This document shows, piece by piece, positions 1 to 8,299 of a DNA stretch of 62,200 nt. Source of the DNA: Flavobacteriaceae bacterium (lineage in GTDB: Bacteria; Bacteroidota; Bacteroidia; Flavobacteriales; Weeksellaceae); NCBI GenBank assembly GCA_031277475.1, contig JAITMJ010000005.1, positions 1 to 62,200 on the forward strand. The letters run 5' to 3'. The first letter of the stretch is position 1, and every line of letters begins with the position of its first letter. A program made the position numbers and the translations under genes. The notes beneath the pieces are model-generated. The model made no database searches. It was not told the DNA's origin and saw only the letters and a list, made by a program, of their open reading frames with translations.

Positions 1-119
1 TGGTTTGATAACGACAGAAGATTATGTAGAAATTACGAACTATTAACGAAAAATTCAGAAAATATGGTCAAATTATCCGCTATAAGATTATTGTTGAATA
101 AAATTTAAACAGGCTCTTA
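1..119 (+). mobile_element. 3' end of an IS5-type insertion sequence (transposase C-terminus and right terminal repeat)
   Basis: Bases 1-108 read in frame 1 as the last 35 residues of a protein starting WFDNDRRLCRNYELL and ending LLLNKI before a TAA at 106-108. Aromatic and basic residues spaced this way are typical of the C-terminus of DDE transposases of the IS5 group, as I know the family. The stop codon lies inside the sequence AATTTAAACAGGCTC (102-116). This is the reverse complement of the end sequence also found at 23201 and, slightly diverged, at both ends of the MITE at 14368-14543. The TTA at 117-119 would be a 3-bp target duplication. The 5' part of the element lies outside the window. 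Confidence 0.7.
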
Positions 120-142
120 GGTCAAACTTCAAATCTCAAACT

Positions 143-269
143 TCAAATCCTCAAAATTCGGAACTACTTCACATTAAATTCACAATTCGCCGGATTTCTT
201 AATAATTATTTAAATAAAAATTAAAGTTTACTAAACCAATGTAGCCTTTAAACTTCTGTTTCTTTGCAT
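143..269 (+). repeat. Upstream regulatory region, copy 1 of a 127-bp paired repeat
   Basis: This region aligns without gaps to 1701-1827, with roughly 16 mismatches by eye. Each copy ends in TTTCTTTGCA just upstream of an ATG (281 and 1847). TTTCTTTG differs by one base from the Bacteroidota -7 box TAnnTTTG. The lipoprotein and receptor genes therefore appear to carry duplicated promoter and operator DNA. What binds here is unknown. Confidence 0.75.
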
Positions 270-280
270 CAAAAAAAACA

Positions 281-1480
281 ATGAACAAAGCAATTTTAAA
301 GGCTGCAATCTACTTTTCAGTAGCAGCCACGTTTACAGCAACTGCAATTTCTTGCAACAATGACGACAACTCGACACCGACAACGCCGTCATCCATTGAC
401 CCGAACAACTTTCAAGGGAAAATTTCCTCCGGAACTACGGAAACTTTAGACCCGGCGAAAGTCTATAAACTCACCGGAAAATTTTTGGTGGAAAGCGGAG
501 CCACGCTCATCATTCCCGCCGGAACAAGAGTAACCGCAAATGAAGGCGATACCTATTTAATCGTAGATAGAGGCGGAAAAATTATGATCAACGGAACAGC
601 CGCGAATCCCGTAACTTTTGAAGGAACCGCTCACAAACAAGGACATTGGGGCGGAATCGTAATTCTCGGCAATGCACCGTCTAACCGAAGCGCAAGCGGA
701 ACTTCTTCCTCCGAATTGGGAGATATGATTTACGGCGGAACAAACAAAACCGATAATTCCGGCTCTATTTCTTATTTAATCATCAAAGACAGCGGTTTTA
801 AATACAGTCCCGAAAAAGAATTTAACGGGCTTTCCCTTTTCGGCGTAGGTAGCGGAACACAGATTTCCAATGTTTATGTAACCGACGGTGCCGATGACGG
901 AATTGAATGTTTCGGCGGAAATGTGAATCTCAACAACATCATGATTACAGGCGTGGGAGACGATGGTTTCGATTGGACGGAAGGCTATCAAGGAAACGTA
1001 ACCAATCTTTATGTTGCCAGAAAAAAACAATATCAAAACGCCGGCGAACCCGGAAACAGAGGAATCGAAGCCGATACTAATGATCCGGACAATAATACCA
1101 CTTTCGGAAACGGTGTATCAAATCCGAGCATTTCCAATGCAACATTTCTGGGAAATACGGCAGGTGCGGAATCTCAAGGTTTGAAAATCCGAGCCGGATC
1201 AAACGGAAAATTTGATAACATATTGATTGCCAACTATTCCACAGGTTTAGATTTTGAAACCGACAGAACATACAATTGGTTTACAGGCGAAAATTATTTA
1301 AAAAATATAAGATTTGTAAATGTAGGAACCCATGTAAAAACGAAAGATACTACGCCTAATCCCATTCAATTTACCGAAAACGCAGGCGCAAACGGTGCCG
1401 GAAGCGGAACCGCACTTCCCGATTGGGCAAAAGGATGGACAGGCTTGCAAAACTTCGACGTATCTGATTCCATGAATTAA
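281..1480 (+). CDS. Surface lipoprotein with beta-helix-like repeats, partner of a TonB-dependent receptor
   Basis: The product has 399 residues. A hydrophobic leader (about residues 5-22) ends in the lipobox AISC with Cys25, and the following NNDDN is acidic, as in the lipoprotein export signals of Bacteroidota that send lipoproteins to the cell surface. The mature part is rich in Gly, Asn and Asp, with recurring short strands such as IIPAGTRVTA and DDGIECFGGN. This pattern suggests a parallel beta-helix. No catalytic motif is seen. The next gene is a TonB-dependent receptor with a near-identical upstream region, so the two probably act on one substrate: surface capture here, import there. 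Relatives are sometimes mislabelled as multidrug transporters, but nothing here supports transport by this protein itself. Confidence 0.75.
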   Translation: MNKAILKAAIYFSVAATFTATAISCNNDDNSTPTTPSSIDPNNFQGKISSGTTETLDPAKVYKLTGKFLVESGATLIIPAGTRVTANEGDTYLIVDRGGKIMINGTAANPVTFEGTAHKQGHWGGIVILGNAPSNRSASGTSSSELGDMIYGGTNKTDNSGSISYLIIKDSGFKYSPEKEFNGLSLFGVGSGTQISNVYVTDGADDGIECFGGNVNLNNIMITGVGDDGFDWTEGYQGNVTNLYVARKKQYQNAGEPGNRGIEADTNDPDNNTTFGNGVSNPSISNATFLGNTAGAESQGLKIRAGSNGKFDNILIANYSTGLDFETDRTYNWFTGENYLKNIRFVNVGTHVKTKDTTPNPIQFTENAGANGAGSGTALPDWAKGWTGLQNFDVSDSMN

Positions 1481-1504
1481 AACAAAATTAGTTAGTTTTC
1501 ATAT

Positions 1505-1542
1505 AAAAAACTCATCGGAAATTTTCTTCCGGTGAGTTTTTT
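1505..1542 (+). terminator. Rho-independent terminator after the lipoprotein gene
   Basis: An 11-bp stem (ACTCATCGGAA pairing with TTCCGGTGAGT, one G-T wobble) with a short loop is followed by a run of T. It sits 25 bp after the stop at 1480 and is flanked upstream by A residues, so it could work from both sides. Confidence 0.85.
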
Positions 1543-1700
1543 GTTTTGAATTTTTATTTGGAAAATATCATTTTATCCCGAAATTAAAATCAGTTTTTTA
1601 GGTCATTTTTGCTTCAGGCTGTAAGCAGTAGGCTTTAGGCTTCCCGATTCATCGGGACAAGTTATTGCCTATTGCCTATTGCTTATTGCTTTTTCAAATT

Positions 1701-1827
1701 TCAAATCTTCAAAATTCGGAATTACTTCATATTAAATTCACAATTCGCCGCATTTCTTAATAATTATTTAAACAAAAATTAAATTTCACGAAACCGTTTT
1801 AGCCTCAAAACTTGCATTTCTTTGCAC
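1701..1827 (+). repeat. Upstream regulatory region, copy 2 of the 127-bp paired repeat
   Basis: This is the gapless counterpart of 143-269. The conserved core includes ACAATTCGCCG, TTTCTTAATAATTATTTAAA and, at the 3' end, TTTCTTTGCA about 20 bp before the receptor start codon. Its preservation in front of both genes points to shared transcriptional control. Confidence 0.75.
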
Positions 1828-1846
1828 TAAAAAAATATAAAGAAAA

Positions 1847-4357
1847 ATGAGTTTTAAAAAATTCGGAATTGTAGTTTTTTTAATTGTCGCAGAAATGGTT
1901 TTCGCGCAAGGATTAAGAAATGATTCGATAAAAATCAAAAACCCAATCGGAAATCAAACCGAAACGCAAGTTGAAAGCCAAATTGAACAAGTAGTCGTCA
2001 ATGGAAATTCCAAGAAAGGAAGTGAAAATCAGTTGATTAACCTTCAAAAAAAATCCATAGAAGTGGTGGAAAGAATCGGTGCGGTGCAACTTTCAAAACA
2101 AGGTGTCGGCGATGCGGCAACTGCCGTAACCAAAGCCACCGGAACCCAAAAACAAGAAGGGAGCGGACAAATTTTCGTGCGAGGTTTGGGCGACAGATAC
2201 AACGGCACAACGCTGAACGGACTGCAAATTCCTTCCAACGATCCGGAATTTAAAAACATCGACCTCGAAATTTTTAAAACTTCAATGGTGGAATATATTT
2301 CATTGGACAAAGTTTATAATCCGCGATTTTCCGGCGATTTCGGCGGCGCAAATATCAACATCGTTTCCAAAGAACATTCCGGAAAACCGTATTTTAAAGT
2401 TGATATCGGCAGCAGCATCAATCTGCAAACGTTTGATAAACAGGATTTTAAACTTCAAGACGGCGGACCCGGATTTTTCGGTTTCAAGGAAACTACTTTC
2501 ATCAAAGAAAACCCCGGAAACATCTATCCGTTCACCACAAATTGGAATTTTAAAAACGCCGAAAATCCTTTCAATTCAGCGATGAGCGTGGAAGGCGGAA
2601 CAAGTTTCGGGAAATTTTCGCTTTTCGGATACGCCGGATTTGAAAATGCCTACCAATACAGCAACGGACGAGAAGGTTTTTACACCGCTCAAGGCGATGC
2701 GAATAAAGATTACAACGTGAAAAGTTCTGAATATCAAACAAATACAACTGCGCTAATTAATTTTATTTATAAAATAAACGCCAATCATAAAATAAATTTC
2801 ACTTCCGATTTTATTCATTCCTCCAATCAAACCGCGAAAATTTTCAAGGGATACAACAATGAATGGCAGAAAGACATCATCATCAACAGAGGCGATAATA
2901 AAATCACAAATCTTTGGATTAATCAGTTGTTCGGCGTTCATAAATTCGCAAAAAACTGGTCGGCGGATTGGGCAATCGGGTTCAATATGCTCGAGAGCAA
3001 AAGACCGGACAGATTGCAAAATACCATTGACGGCGAAACGTTTCAATTCATTTCCGGCTCCGGAGCCATCAGCAATCACAGATATTTTGACGAACTGAAA
3101 GACAACACCATTCTCGGACATTTATATTTTACTAAAAATTTAGAAAAATTTAAAATAAATTTCGGTTACGATGTTTCCTCCAAAAACCGCAATTTTGAAA
3201 ATACCACCATCGGCATCGTTTTTAACACCGTAGTTTCCTTGGATCCGGAAAATGTGGATGCGTTCATCAATCCGTTTAACAATGCTTTGTTTACTTATCA
3301 AACTTTTCAGCCGAGCGACAGATTGTTCACGCCGTTTTTCTACGACATCAAACAAAATATTCAGTCCGGTTTGGCGAATGCAGACATCCGTTTTTCCGAA
3401 AAATTCATAGTGCAAATCGGCGGACGTTTTGATGATATCAATATGAAAATGAATTGGAACGACCCTTTAACCGATGGAAAAAAAGATAAACATTACACCA
3501 AATTTTTGCCCGCTCTGAACGCAAAATACAGCCCGAACGACAAACAAAATTTCAGATTTTCCGCCTCCAAAACTTATACTTTGCCGCAAGCCAAAGAACT
3601 GATTCCGATAGCGTATTTCGATGTAACCACGAATGTTTACGGAAACAAAAACCTGTATCCGTCCGGCAACTACAACCTCGATTTGAAGTGGGAACTTTTT
3701 CCGAAATCCGGTGAAATTTTTTCGGTTGCCGTTTTCGGAAAATACATTGAAAACGCCATTGCCAGAACCACATTTTCCATTTCTGCGGCAAGCGATATGA
3801 CGTATTTGAACGCCTCAAATTGGGGCTATATTTACGGTGCGGAATTGGAATTTCGGAAAGATATTTTCACTTGGAACTCGTCTAAAATCTACACTTTTTT
3901 GAACGGAACTTTTATGCAATCCAAACAAGAATTGAAATCTGCAGCGGAAATTGCGGCGGAAAACGACGGCATAATCGCACAATTCGGGCAAGGCACAGAC
4001 GATGTGGTGAAAGATGATATTCAGGGCGTTCCGGATTTTTTAGCCAATATTAATTTAGGCTACAGCCATAAATGGAACAGCGTGAACACTTTGGATTTCG
4101 TGATTTCATATTCGCACATCGGGAAAAATCTTTTTGCTGTCGGCACGAACAATTTGGGAAATTTTTACGAATTGGGCAGAACTATTTTCGACATCAATTT
4201 GAACATTACTTTAGATAAAATCGGAATCGGCATCACCGCCAAAAATTTGCTCAATCCGCACAACAAAATAGAGCAAACCAATAAATCCGGAACTTTCACC
4301 AACAAAGATTACACAAAAGGAAGTTTAGCAGGATTGAGTTTTTCGTATAGGTTTTGA
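1847..4357 (+). CDS. TonB-dependent outer-membrane receptor
   Basis: The product has 836 residues. A signal peptide (basic start, hydrophobic core, AEMVFA then Q21) directs export. Residues about 65-170 form the plug: GVGDAATAVTKATGTQ, IFVRGLGDRYNGTTLNG and a short segment before the barrel. The remainder has alternating beta-strand patterns and ends in an aromatic-terminated strand (FSYRF), as in outer-membrane barrels. The carboxypeptidase-like N-terminal domain common in SusC-type receptors is absent. The family imports substrates too large for porins using TonB energy. The substrate cannot be read from the sequence. The upstream lipoprotein with the matching promoter region is the likely binding partner. 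It follows a terminator, so it is probably transcribed separately. Confidence 0.92.
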   Translation: MSFKKFGIVVFLIVAEMVFAQGLRNDSIKIKNPIGNQTETQVESQIEQVVVNGNSKKGSENQLINLQKKSIEVVERIGAVQLSKQGVGDAATAVTKATGTQKQEGSGQIFVRGLGDRYNGTTLNGLQIPSNDPEFKNIDLEIFKTSMVEYISLDKVYNPRFSGDFGGANINIVSKEHSGKPYFKVDIGSSINLQTFDKQDFKLQDGGPGFFGFKETTFIKENPGNIYPFTTNWNFKNAENPFNSAMSVEGGTSFGKFSLFGYAGFENAYQYSNGREGFYTAQGDANKDYNVKSSEYQTNTTALINFIYKINANHKINFTSDFIHSSNQTAKIFKGYNNEWQKDIIINRGDNKITNLWINQLFGVHKFAKNWSADWAIGFNMLESKRPDRLQNTIDGETFQFISGSGAISNHRYFDELKDNTILGHLYFTKNLEKFKINFGYDVSSKNRNFENTTIGIVFNTVVSLDPENVDAFINPFNNALFTYQTFQPSDRLFTPFFYDIKQNIQSGLANADIRFSEKFIVQIGGRFDDINMKMNWNDPLTDGKKDKHYTKFLPALNAKYSPNDKQNFRFSASKTYTLPQAKELIPIAYFDVTTNVYGNKNLYPSGNYNLDLKWELFPKSGEIFSVAVFGKYIENAIARTTFSISAASDMTYLNASNWGYIYGAELEFRKDIFTWNSSKIYTFLNGTFMQSKQELKSAAEIAAENDGIIAQFGQGTDDVVKDDIQGVPDFLANINLGYSHKWNSVNTLDFVISYSHIGKNLFAVGTNNLGNFYELGRTIFDINLNITLDKIGIGITAKNLLNPHNKIEQTNKSGTFTNKDYTKGSLAGLSFSYRF

Positions 4358-4623
4358 AAGTTTCTCCAAAGTTGGCACGCACACGCCGCGCAAATAAAAA
4401 TCTGTGTCGCCTGCAGGCAAAACGCATTAAAAATTGAGTTCCAAATTTTTAATGTCTTATGTCTCGCGTCTTATGTCTCAAAGTCTAAATCAGGGCGTGC
4501 CCCTCGCCAAAGCATTGCAACCGCTCGGGTCGGGCTGTCCGTTGCAATCTTTTTTTTGCCTCCGCAAAAATCCCAATCGCAAAAAAAAAGGATTTCCACT
4601 TCCATCCCTCACGCAAAACCGAA

Positions 4624-4753
4624 GGTTTCGCCGACACCATTAAAAAAAAATAAAAATGCAGGAGGCAAATCCGAAGGATTGGCTACGCCGAACCACTTTG
4701 TTAGGTTTCGCCGATTCCATTGAAAATAATAGAAAAAGCAATGAGGCAAAACC
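4624..4753. repeat. Two-unit direct repeat with an 80-bp period
   Basis: Bases 4624-4673 and 4704-4753 align gaplessly (GGTTTCGCCGA, CCATT, then an A-rich stretch, then GAGGCAAA and CCG). Each unit is associated with a small palindrome of the form X-CCGAAGG-X': AACCGAAGGTT at 4617-4627 and AATCCGAAGGATT at 4668-4680. The palindrome arms differ between the units but stay self-complementary. Confidence 0.6.
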
Positions 4754-4840
4754 GGAAACCCAAAACAAATTTTTGCAAACTAAACAAGTCCGGGAAAATC
4801 TGTGAAATCTGTGCAATTTGTGGGAAATCTGAAAGATTCA

Positions 4841-5089
4841 CCGCTCCTGCACAAATCCTTTCGTGTGGTCATTACAAAAGAAAAAAGATTTGAATAGAGG
4901 CGGCTCGGAGAGCCGAATGTTCATAACCGTAGGCAAGCGGAGCGCAGCCTACGGATGAATACGACTTCCACAAGAACCGCCCGCAAGGGCGGCACAATAA
5001 TCCCCATAAAATAAACATAAATCACAGATTGAAAAAGATATTCCGCCTTTCCGTCGCTCCCGCACGAATCTTTCGTGTGGTCATTACAG
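4841..5089. repeat. Pair of direct repeats flanking the three-hairpin element
   Basis: The motif CGCTCCtGCACaAATCcTTTCGTGTGGTCATTACA occurs at 4841-4876 and again at 5052-5089 with a few differences. The second copy contains a perfect small hairpin (CACGAA-tct-TTCGTG, 5063-5077). The two copies bracket the element at 4901-4995, which might mark a composite mobile unit. Confidence 0.55.
4901..4995 (-). repeat. Three-hairpin palindromic element, copy A
   Basis: Read on the minus strand: stem 1 CCGCCC/GGGCGG (4992-4977), linker beginning TTCTTG, stem 2 CCGTAGGC/GCCTACGG (4954-4927), linker TTATGAACATT, stem 3 CGGCTC/GAGCCG (4915-4901). Stem lengths are 6, 8 and 6 bp. The same plan recurs at 26039-26123 with compensatory changes in stems 2 and 3. 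Origin and function are unknown. It could be a REP/MITE-like repeat or a structured RNA. Confidence 0.75.
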
Positions 5090-5244
5090 AAAAATCAACG
5101 CAAAAGTTCAACAAAATCCGTGAAAATCTGCGGAAAAAAAATTAGTGAAAATCTGCTCTTGGTTTTGCATCATTTTTTTTATGGAAATAATATTTTTATC
5201 TTTTGGAAATTCGAAATTTTGGACTTTTTAAATGTTCAAATACA

Positions 5245-5252
5245 TATATTTG
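5245..5252 (+). promoter_or_regulatory. -7 box TATATTTG for the frameshifted gene at 5298
   Basis: A perfect match to TAnnTTTG, about 45 bp upstream of the ATG at 5298. It suggests the downstream broken gene is still transcribed. Confidence 0.55.
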
Positions 5253-5297
5253 TGATATTAGAAAGCGATTTTGAATAAGAAAAAAAATAAAAATTTT

Positions 5298-5760
5298 ATG
5301 GAATTAGACAAAAACGGAATAGCAACGGGTGCTACAAAAGAAGATTATTTGATGCGGAAAAAATTTATTTCCGATTTTTATGCCCGTTGGATTGCGGCGA
5401 ATATAAGTAAACATATTTTTCTCTTGAACTTTTTTATTATATCGGTTTATAACTTTACTAATGGAATATAAGTATTTATCCATAAATGAAACAGTAGGCA
5501 AAGCGGCATACAACTATAAATCAACATTGGCGGTTACTTTTCTTACCGAAATATTAGAAAATGCTAATGTAAAAAAAGATAAAAAAGGCTATCCGATGTT
5601 TGAAAATCCTAAGCCGAATGTAAAAAATCAAGTGCGTTTTTCAAAAATTTTTACGATGTATTATGAAAAACCAACTTTTGGAAAAATCAAATTGACCGTC
5701 GGGGAATTGCGGGGAAGCAAGCAAAGAATACAATATTGCATTGGCACAACAGAAAAATGA
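5298..5760 (+). pseudogene. Small conserved Bacteroidota protein interrupted by a frameshift
   Basis: The first half reads from ATG 5298 as MELDKNGIATGATKEDYL and so on through DFYARWIAANISKHI. It then drifts into low-complexity sequence and stops at 5469-5471. The second half lies in another frame from about 5461 to 5760 and reads YLSINETVGKAAYNYKSTLA to the end RIQYCIGTTEK. Together they resemble, from memory, a short conserved Bacteroidota protein of about 140-150 residues without an assigned function. The frame change falls near 5420-5460 in a T-rich stretch. It may be real decay or a sequencing indel. No function is proposed. Confidence 0.6.
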
Positions 5761-5949
5761 CCGAAAAACTCGCGTGGTATCGCATAATTATTCGGTCATT
5801 TTCTTTTTTTATGCCACAAAGTTACAAACAATCTTTTGAATATGCAAAAAATAAAATCACTCATCAGTTTTTTCAGAACACTATTTCAAACTTCGGCTTT
5901 CAGCAATAAAATCTACTCCGAGAATTTCCATATACACAGGTTTTATTAA

Positions 5950-5957
5950 TATCTTTG
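5950..5957 (+). promoter_or_regulatory. -7 box TATCTTTG of the Nramp transporter gene
   Basis: A perfect TAnnTTTG box whose G lies only 7 nt before the ATG at 5965. Transcription should begin at or next to the start codon. Confidence 0.75.
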
Positions 5958-5964
5958 TTCTTAA

Positions 5965-7278
5965 ATGAAAAAACCTTGGCAAAGAGAGAAACACCTCAAT
6001 TCTTTACCCGAAGTTCATGCCACGATAAAAGTTCCGGAAACTAAAAATTTTTGGAAAAAACTGTTCGCGTTTGCCGGACCCGGATTGATGATTGCCGTTG
6101 GATATATGGACCCGGGAAATTGGGCTACCGACATTGCCGGCGGCGCAAAATTCGGATATACGCTTTTGTCGGTGATTTTGATTTCCAATATTTTTGCGAT
6201 GATTTTGCAACACCTTTCCGTGAAATTGGGAATCGTGGCAGAGCGAGATTTGGCGCAGGCTTGCAGAGATCATTTCCATCCGAAAATCAATTTTGTTCTT
6301 TGGATTTTTTGTGAAATTGCCATCGTTGCCTGCGATTTGGCGGAAGTCATCGGAACGGCAATCGCCATCAATTTACTCTTTGGAATCCCTTTAATTTGGG
6401 GAATCGTCATCACGATTTTAGACGTTTTCGTGATTTTGCTTTTGCAAGCCAAAGGTTTTCGATACCTTGAAAGTATAGTCGGCGGATTGATTTTTGTGAT
6501 TATTCTCTGTTTCGGATACGAAATTATTATCTCAAAACCGGCGTTGTTTCCTTTGCTGAACGGACTTTTGCCTCAAAAAGAAATCGTGATGAATCCGTCC
6601 ATGCTGTATATCGCCATCGGAATTTTGGGAGCAACGGTGATGCCGCACAATTTGTATTTGCACAGCAGCATCGTGCAGACCAGAAATTACAAAAGAACCG
6701 AAATCGGAAAACGCGAAGCCGTAAAATTTGCGACCATCGACAGCACTTTTTCTCTGTTCATCGCATTTTTCATCAATGCGGCGATTTTAATTTTGGCGGC
6801 GGCAACTTTTCACACCACAGGAAATCGCAACGTTGCCGATATTCACGATGCTTACAAACTTTTAACCCCGATTTTGGGAACCGGACTTGCGAGTATTTTT
6901 TTCGGAATCGCGCTTTTGGCTTCGGGACAAAATTCTACGCTCACAGGAACTTTGGCGGGGCAAATCGTGATGGAAGGTTTTCTGAATCTCCGCATAAAAC
7001 CTTGGCTTCGAAGGTTGATAACGCGTTTGATAGCCGTAGTTCCGGCATTGATTGTCGCATTTTTTTACGGCGAAAAAGGAACGGGAGAATTGCTGGTTTT
7101 CAGTCAGGTGATTTTGTCCATGCAACTCGGTTTTGCGGTAGTTCCGCTCGTAATTTTCACCGGCGACAAACTAAAAATGGGAACATTCGCCAACCGACCT
7201 TGGCTAAAAATTTCCGCTTGGACGATTTCCGGAATCATCATCATTTTGAATTTATACCTTTTGTTTCAGTGGTTTTAA
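5965..7278 (+). CDS. mntH: Nramp-family divalent metal/proton symporter (MntH-like)
   Basis: The product has 437 residues and about 11 hydrophobic segments. The family-defining metal-site motifs are present: DPGN at residues 49-52 in the first helix and MPHN at 226-229 in the sixth. The SIVQTR stretch that follows MPHN also fits the family. Nramp proteins import Mn2+ or Fe2+ across the inner membrane driven by protons. Length and motifs are complete. The gene stands alone, with its own -7 box so close to the ATG that a leaderless mRNA is likely. No metal-regulator operator was recognised. The gene symbol is by family; Mn versus Fe preference cannot be decided. Confidence 0.93.
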   Translation: MKKPWQREKHLNSLPEVHATIKVPETKNFWKKLFAFAGPGLMIAVGYMDPGNWATDIAGGAKFGYTLLSVILISNIFAMILQHLSVKLGIVAERDLAQACRDHFHPKINFVLWIFCEIAIVACDLAEVIGTAIAINLLFGIPLIWGIVITILDVFVILLLQAKGFRYLESIVGGLIFVIILCFGYEIIISKPALFPLLNGLLPQKEIVMNPSMLYIAIGILGATVMPHNLYLHSSIVQTRNYKRTEIGKREAVKFATIDSTFSLFIAFFINAAILILAAATFHTTGNRNVADIHDAYKLLTPILGTGLASIFFGIALLASGQNSTLTGTLAGQIVMEGFLNLRIKPWLRRLITRLIAVVPALIVAFFYGEKGTGELLVFSQVILSMQLGFAVVPLVIFTGDKLKMGTFANRPWLKISAWTISGIIIILNLYLLFQWF

Positions 7279-7294
7279 GAATATGAACCTTGGT

Positions 7295-7624
7295 TTACAA
7301 ATCTTTTACTAACGGAATCACGTGATCCTCTTGCATAATAAACAATGAATCGCCTTTCACTTCTGCTTTTACACTGTTTCTTTCGTAGGTTGTGGAATCG
7401 GTTTGGTCGAGTTGATATTTTTGTCCGTTCGCTTCGATGCTTATCGTTTTTTTCTTGCCGGAATTTGTAAAAGTTACTTTCGCCGGAGTTCCGTCCAAAG
7501 CCTTGTAAGTGTATGATTGTTTAGCGGTTTCCTCTTTAATGATGCCTTTGTTTCCGCTTTTGGATTTGTTGCAACCCATCGTAAAAATTAATGCACAAAA
7601 TGCGGCTGTTAATGTTTTTTTCAT
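7295..7624 (-). CDS. Small lipoprotein, possibly MliC-like lysozyme-inhibitor fold
   Basis: The product has 109 residues. The leader MKKTLTAAFCALIFTMGC ends in a lipobox with Cys18, so the mature protein is lipid-anchored. The mature part contains SYTYKALDGTPAKVTF, ANGQKYQLDQ and KGDSLFIMQE. The order (a strand with a DG turn, GQKYxL, then KGD) resembles the MliC/PliC lysozyme-inhibitor domain. The two family cysteines are missing, so the link is tentative. The gene converges on the transporter gene, with 16 bp between the two stops. Confidence 0.6.
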   Translation of the reverse strand: MKKTLTAAFCALIFTMGCNKSKSGNKGIIKEETAKQSYTYKALDGTPAKVTFTNSGKKKTISIEANGQKYQLDQTDSTTYERNSVKAEVKGDSLFIMQEDHVIPLVKDL

Positions 7625-7698
7625 AATGATTGATTTAAAAAAATTGAGATTTGAAATTCTAAAAACTAAAATTCACATAAAAAACTAATATTTAAAAT

Positions 7699-8151
7699 CT
7701 AAAAACTAAAATTTAATAAGTTTAGAGCAAGAAGCAAAAAGCCGAGAAACTCCACACTCGCGCCTTTCAGTTCGGCGTTCATCGGCGGATTGGTTTTGGT
7801 GATTTTAATTTTAATGAAAGAAATTTCCGCAAATTTTTCTTTAATTCTGTTTATAATTCTTGCGGCGACGTGTTCCAAAAGTTTGGATTTTATTTTCATT
7901 TCTTCGTGAATCAAATCGTTGATTTCGGCATAATTTACAGTATCATTCAAATCGTCTGTTTCGGCGGCTTTCCACAAATCTGCATGAAGTTCCACGTTCA
8001 AAATATAATACGTTCCGATGATGTTTTCTTCAGGCAAAACACCGTGATAAGCGTAGATTTTTAAATTTTCTATGATGAGTTTCGAGGTGTGAGTTTCGGG
8101 GTGCGAGTTTCGAGGTTCGAGTTTCGGGGTGCGAGTTTTGAGGTTATTCAT
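7699..8151 (-). CDS. folB: Dihydroneopterin aldolase
   Basis: FolB converts 7,8-dihydroneopterin to 6-hydroxymethyl-dihydropterin and glycolaldehyde in folate synthesis, in the cytosol. The family core starts at about residue 24: LIIENLKIYAYHGVLPEE carries the YHG and the catalytic-region Glu, and KIKITKTNPP holds the conserved lysine near the C-terminus. The open frame begins at ATG 8151 with about 22 extra residues (MNNLKTRTPKLEPRNSHPET) encoded by a tandem repeat of CGAACCTCGAAACTCG type. No ATG, GTG or TTG lies between that repeat and the core, so the repeat seems to be translated. The C-terminal hydrophobic tail (FLGFLLLALNLLNFSF) is also longer than usual. Confidence 0.85.
   Translation of the reverse strand: MNNLKTRTPKLEPRNSHPETHTSKLIIENLKIYAYHGVLPEENIIGTYYILNVELHADLWKAAETDDLNDTVNYAEINDLIHEEMKIKSKLLEHVAARIINRIKEKFAEISFIKIKITKTNPPMNAELKGASVEFLGFLLLALNLLNFSF
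8088..8150. repeat. Degenerate tandem repeat overlapping the start of folB
   Basis: Units of about 15-16 bp (TTTCGAGGTGTGAG, TTTCGGGGTGCGAG, TTTCGAGGTTCGAG, TTTCGGGGTGCGAG) follow each other. Similar GAGGTTCGAG-like strings occur in other gaps of the window (for example 27820-27870 and 32540-32580), so this is a dispersed family rather than a folB-specific signal. Confidence 0.6.
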
Positions 8152-8299
8152 TATTCAAGTTTTTTATGGTTTTCATAACTGTGGTCAGTGTAAAGTTAAT
8201 AACTTATTACCAAATTTTATAAATATCTGAATTTCTGTAAATCATATTTTTTTGCATTTATTATGAAAACCTCTAAACCTGCACCTAGCACTTCGAAAC

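Larger units (their letters stand above)
1481..1846. other. Intergenic gap between lipoprotein and receptor genes
   Basis: This gap holds the terminator at 1505-1542, a small palindrome around 1644-1659 (TCCCGATTCATCGGGA), a short run of repeated ATTGCCT-like units near 1665-1690, and copy 2 of the promoter repeat (1701-1827). No gene is seen. Confidence 0.8.
4358..5297. other. Repeat-rich intergenic region without a credible gene
   Basis: About 940 bp. From 4490 to 4615 there is a GC-richer block (GGGTCGGGCTGTCCG and AAGGATTTCC parts) that resembles, from memory, a dispersed repeat seen in many Bacteroidota genomes. It is followed by a two-copy 80-bp-period repeat (4624-4753), a pair of direct repeats (4841-4876 and 5052-5089) and a three-hairpin element (4901-4995). 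Short ORFs here (for example 4434-4643 and 5075-5278) have no coding character. Confidence 0.7.

Noticed and set aside
4434-4643. Open reading frame of 69 codons in the repeat-rich gap
   Set aside because: Its product is Ser/Arg/Pro-rich with no family pattern, it overlaps a dispersed repeat block, and no promoter or ribosome site supports it.
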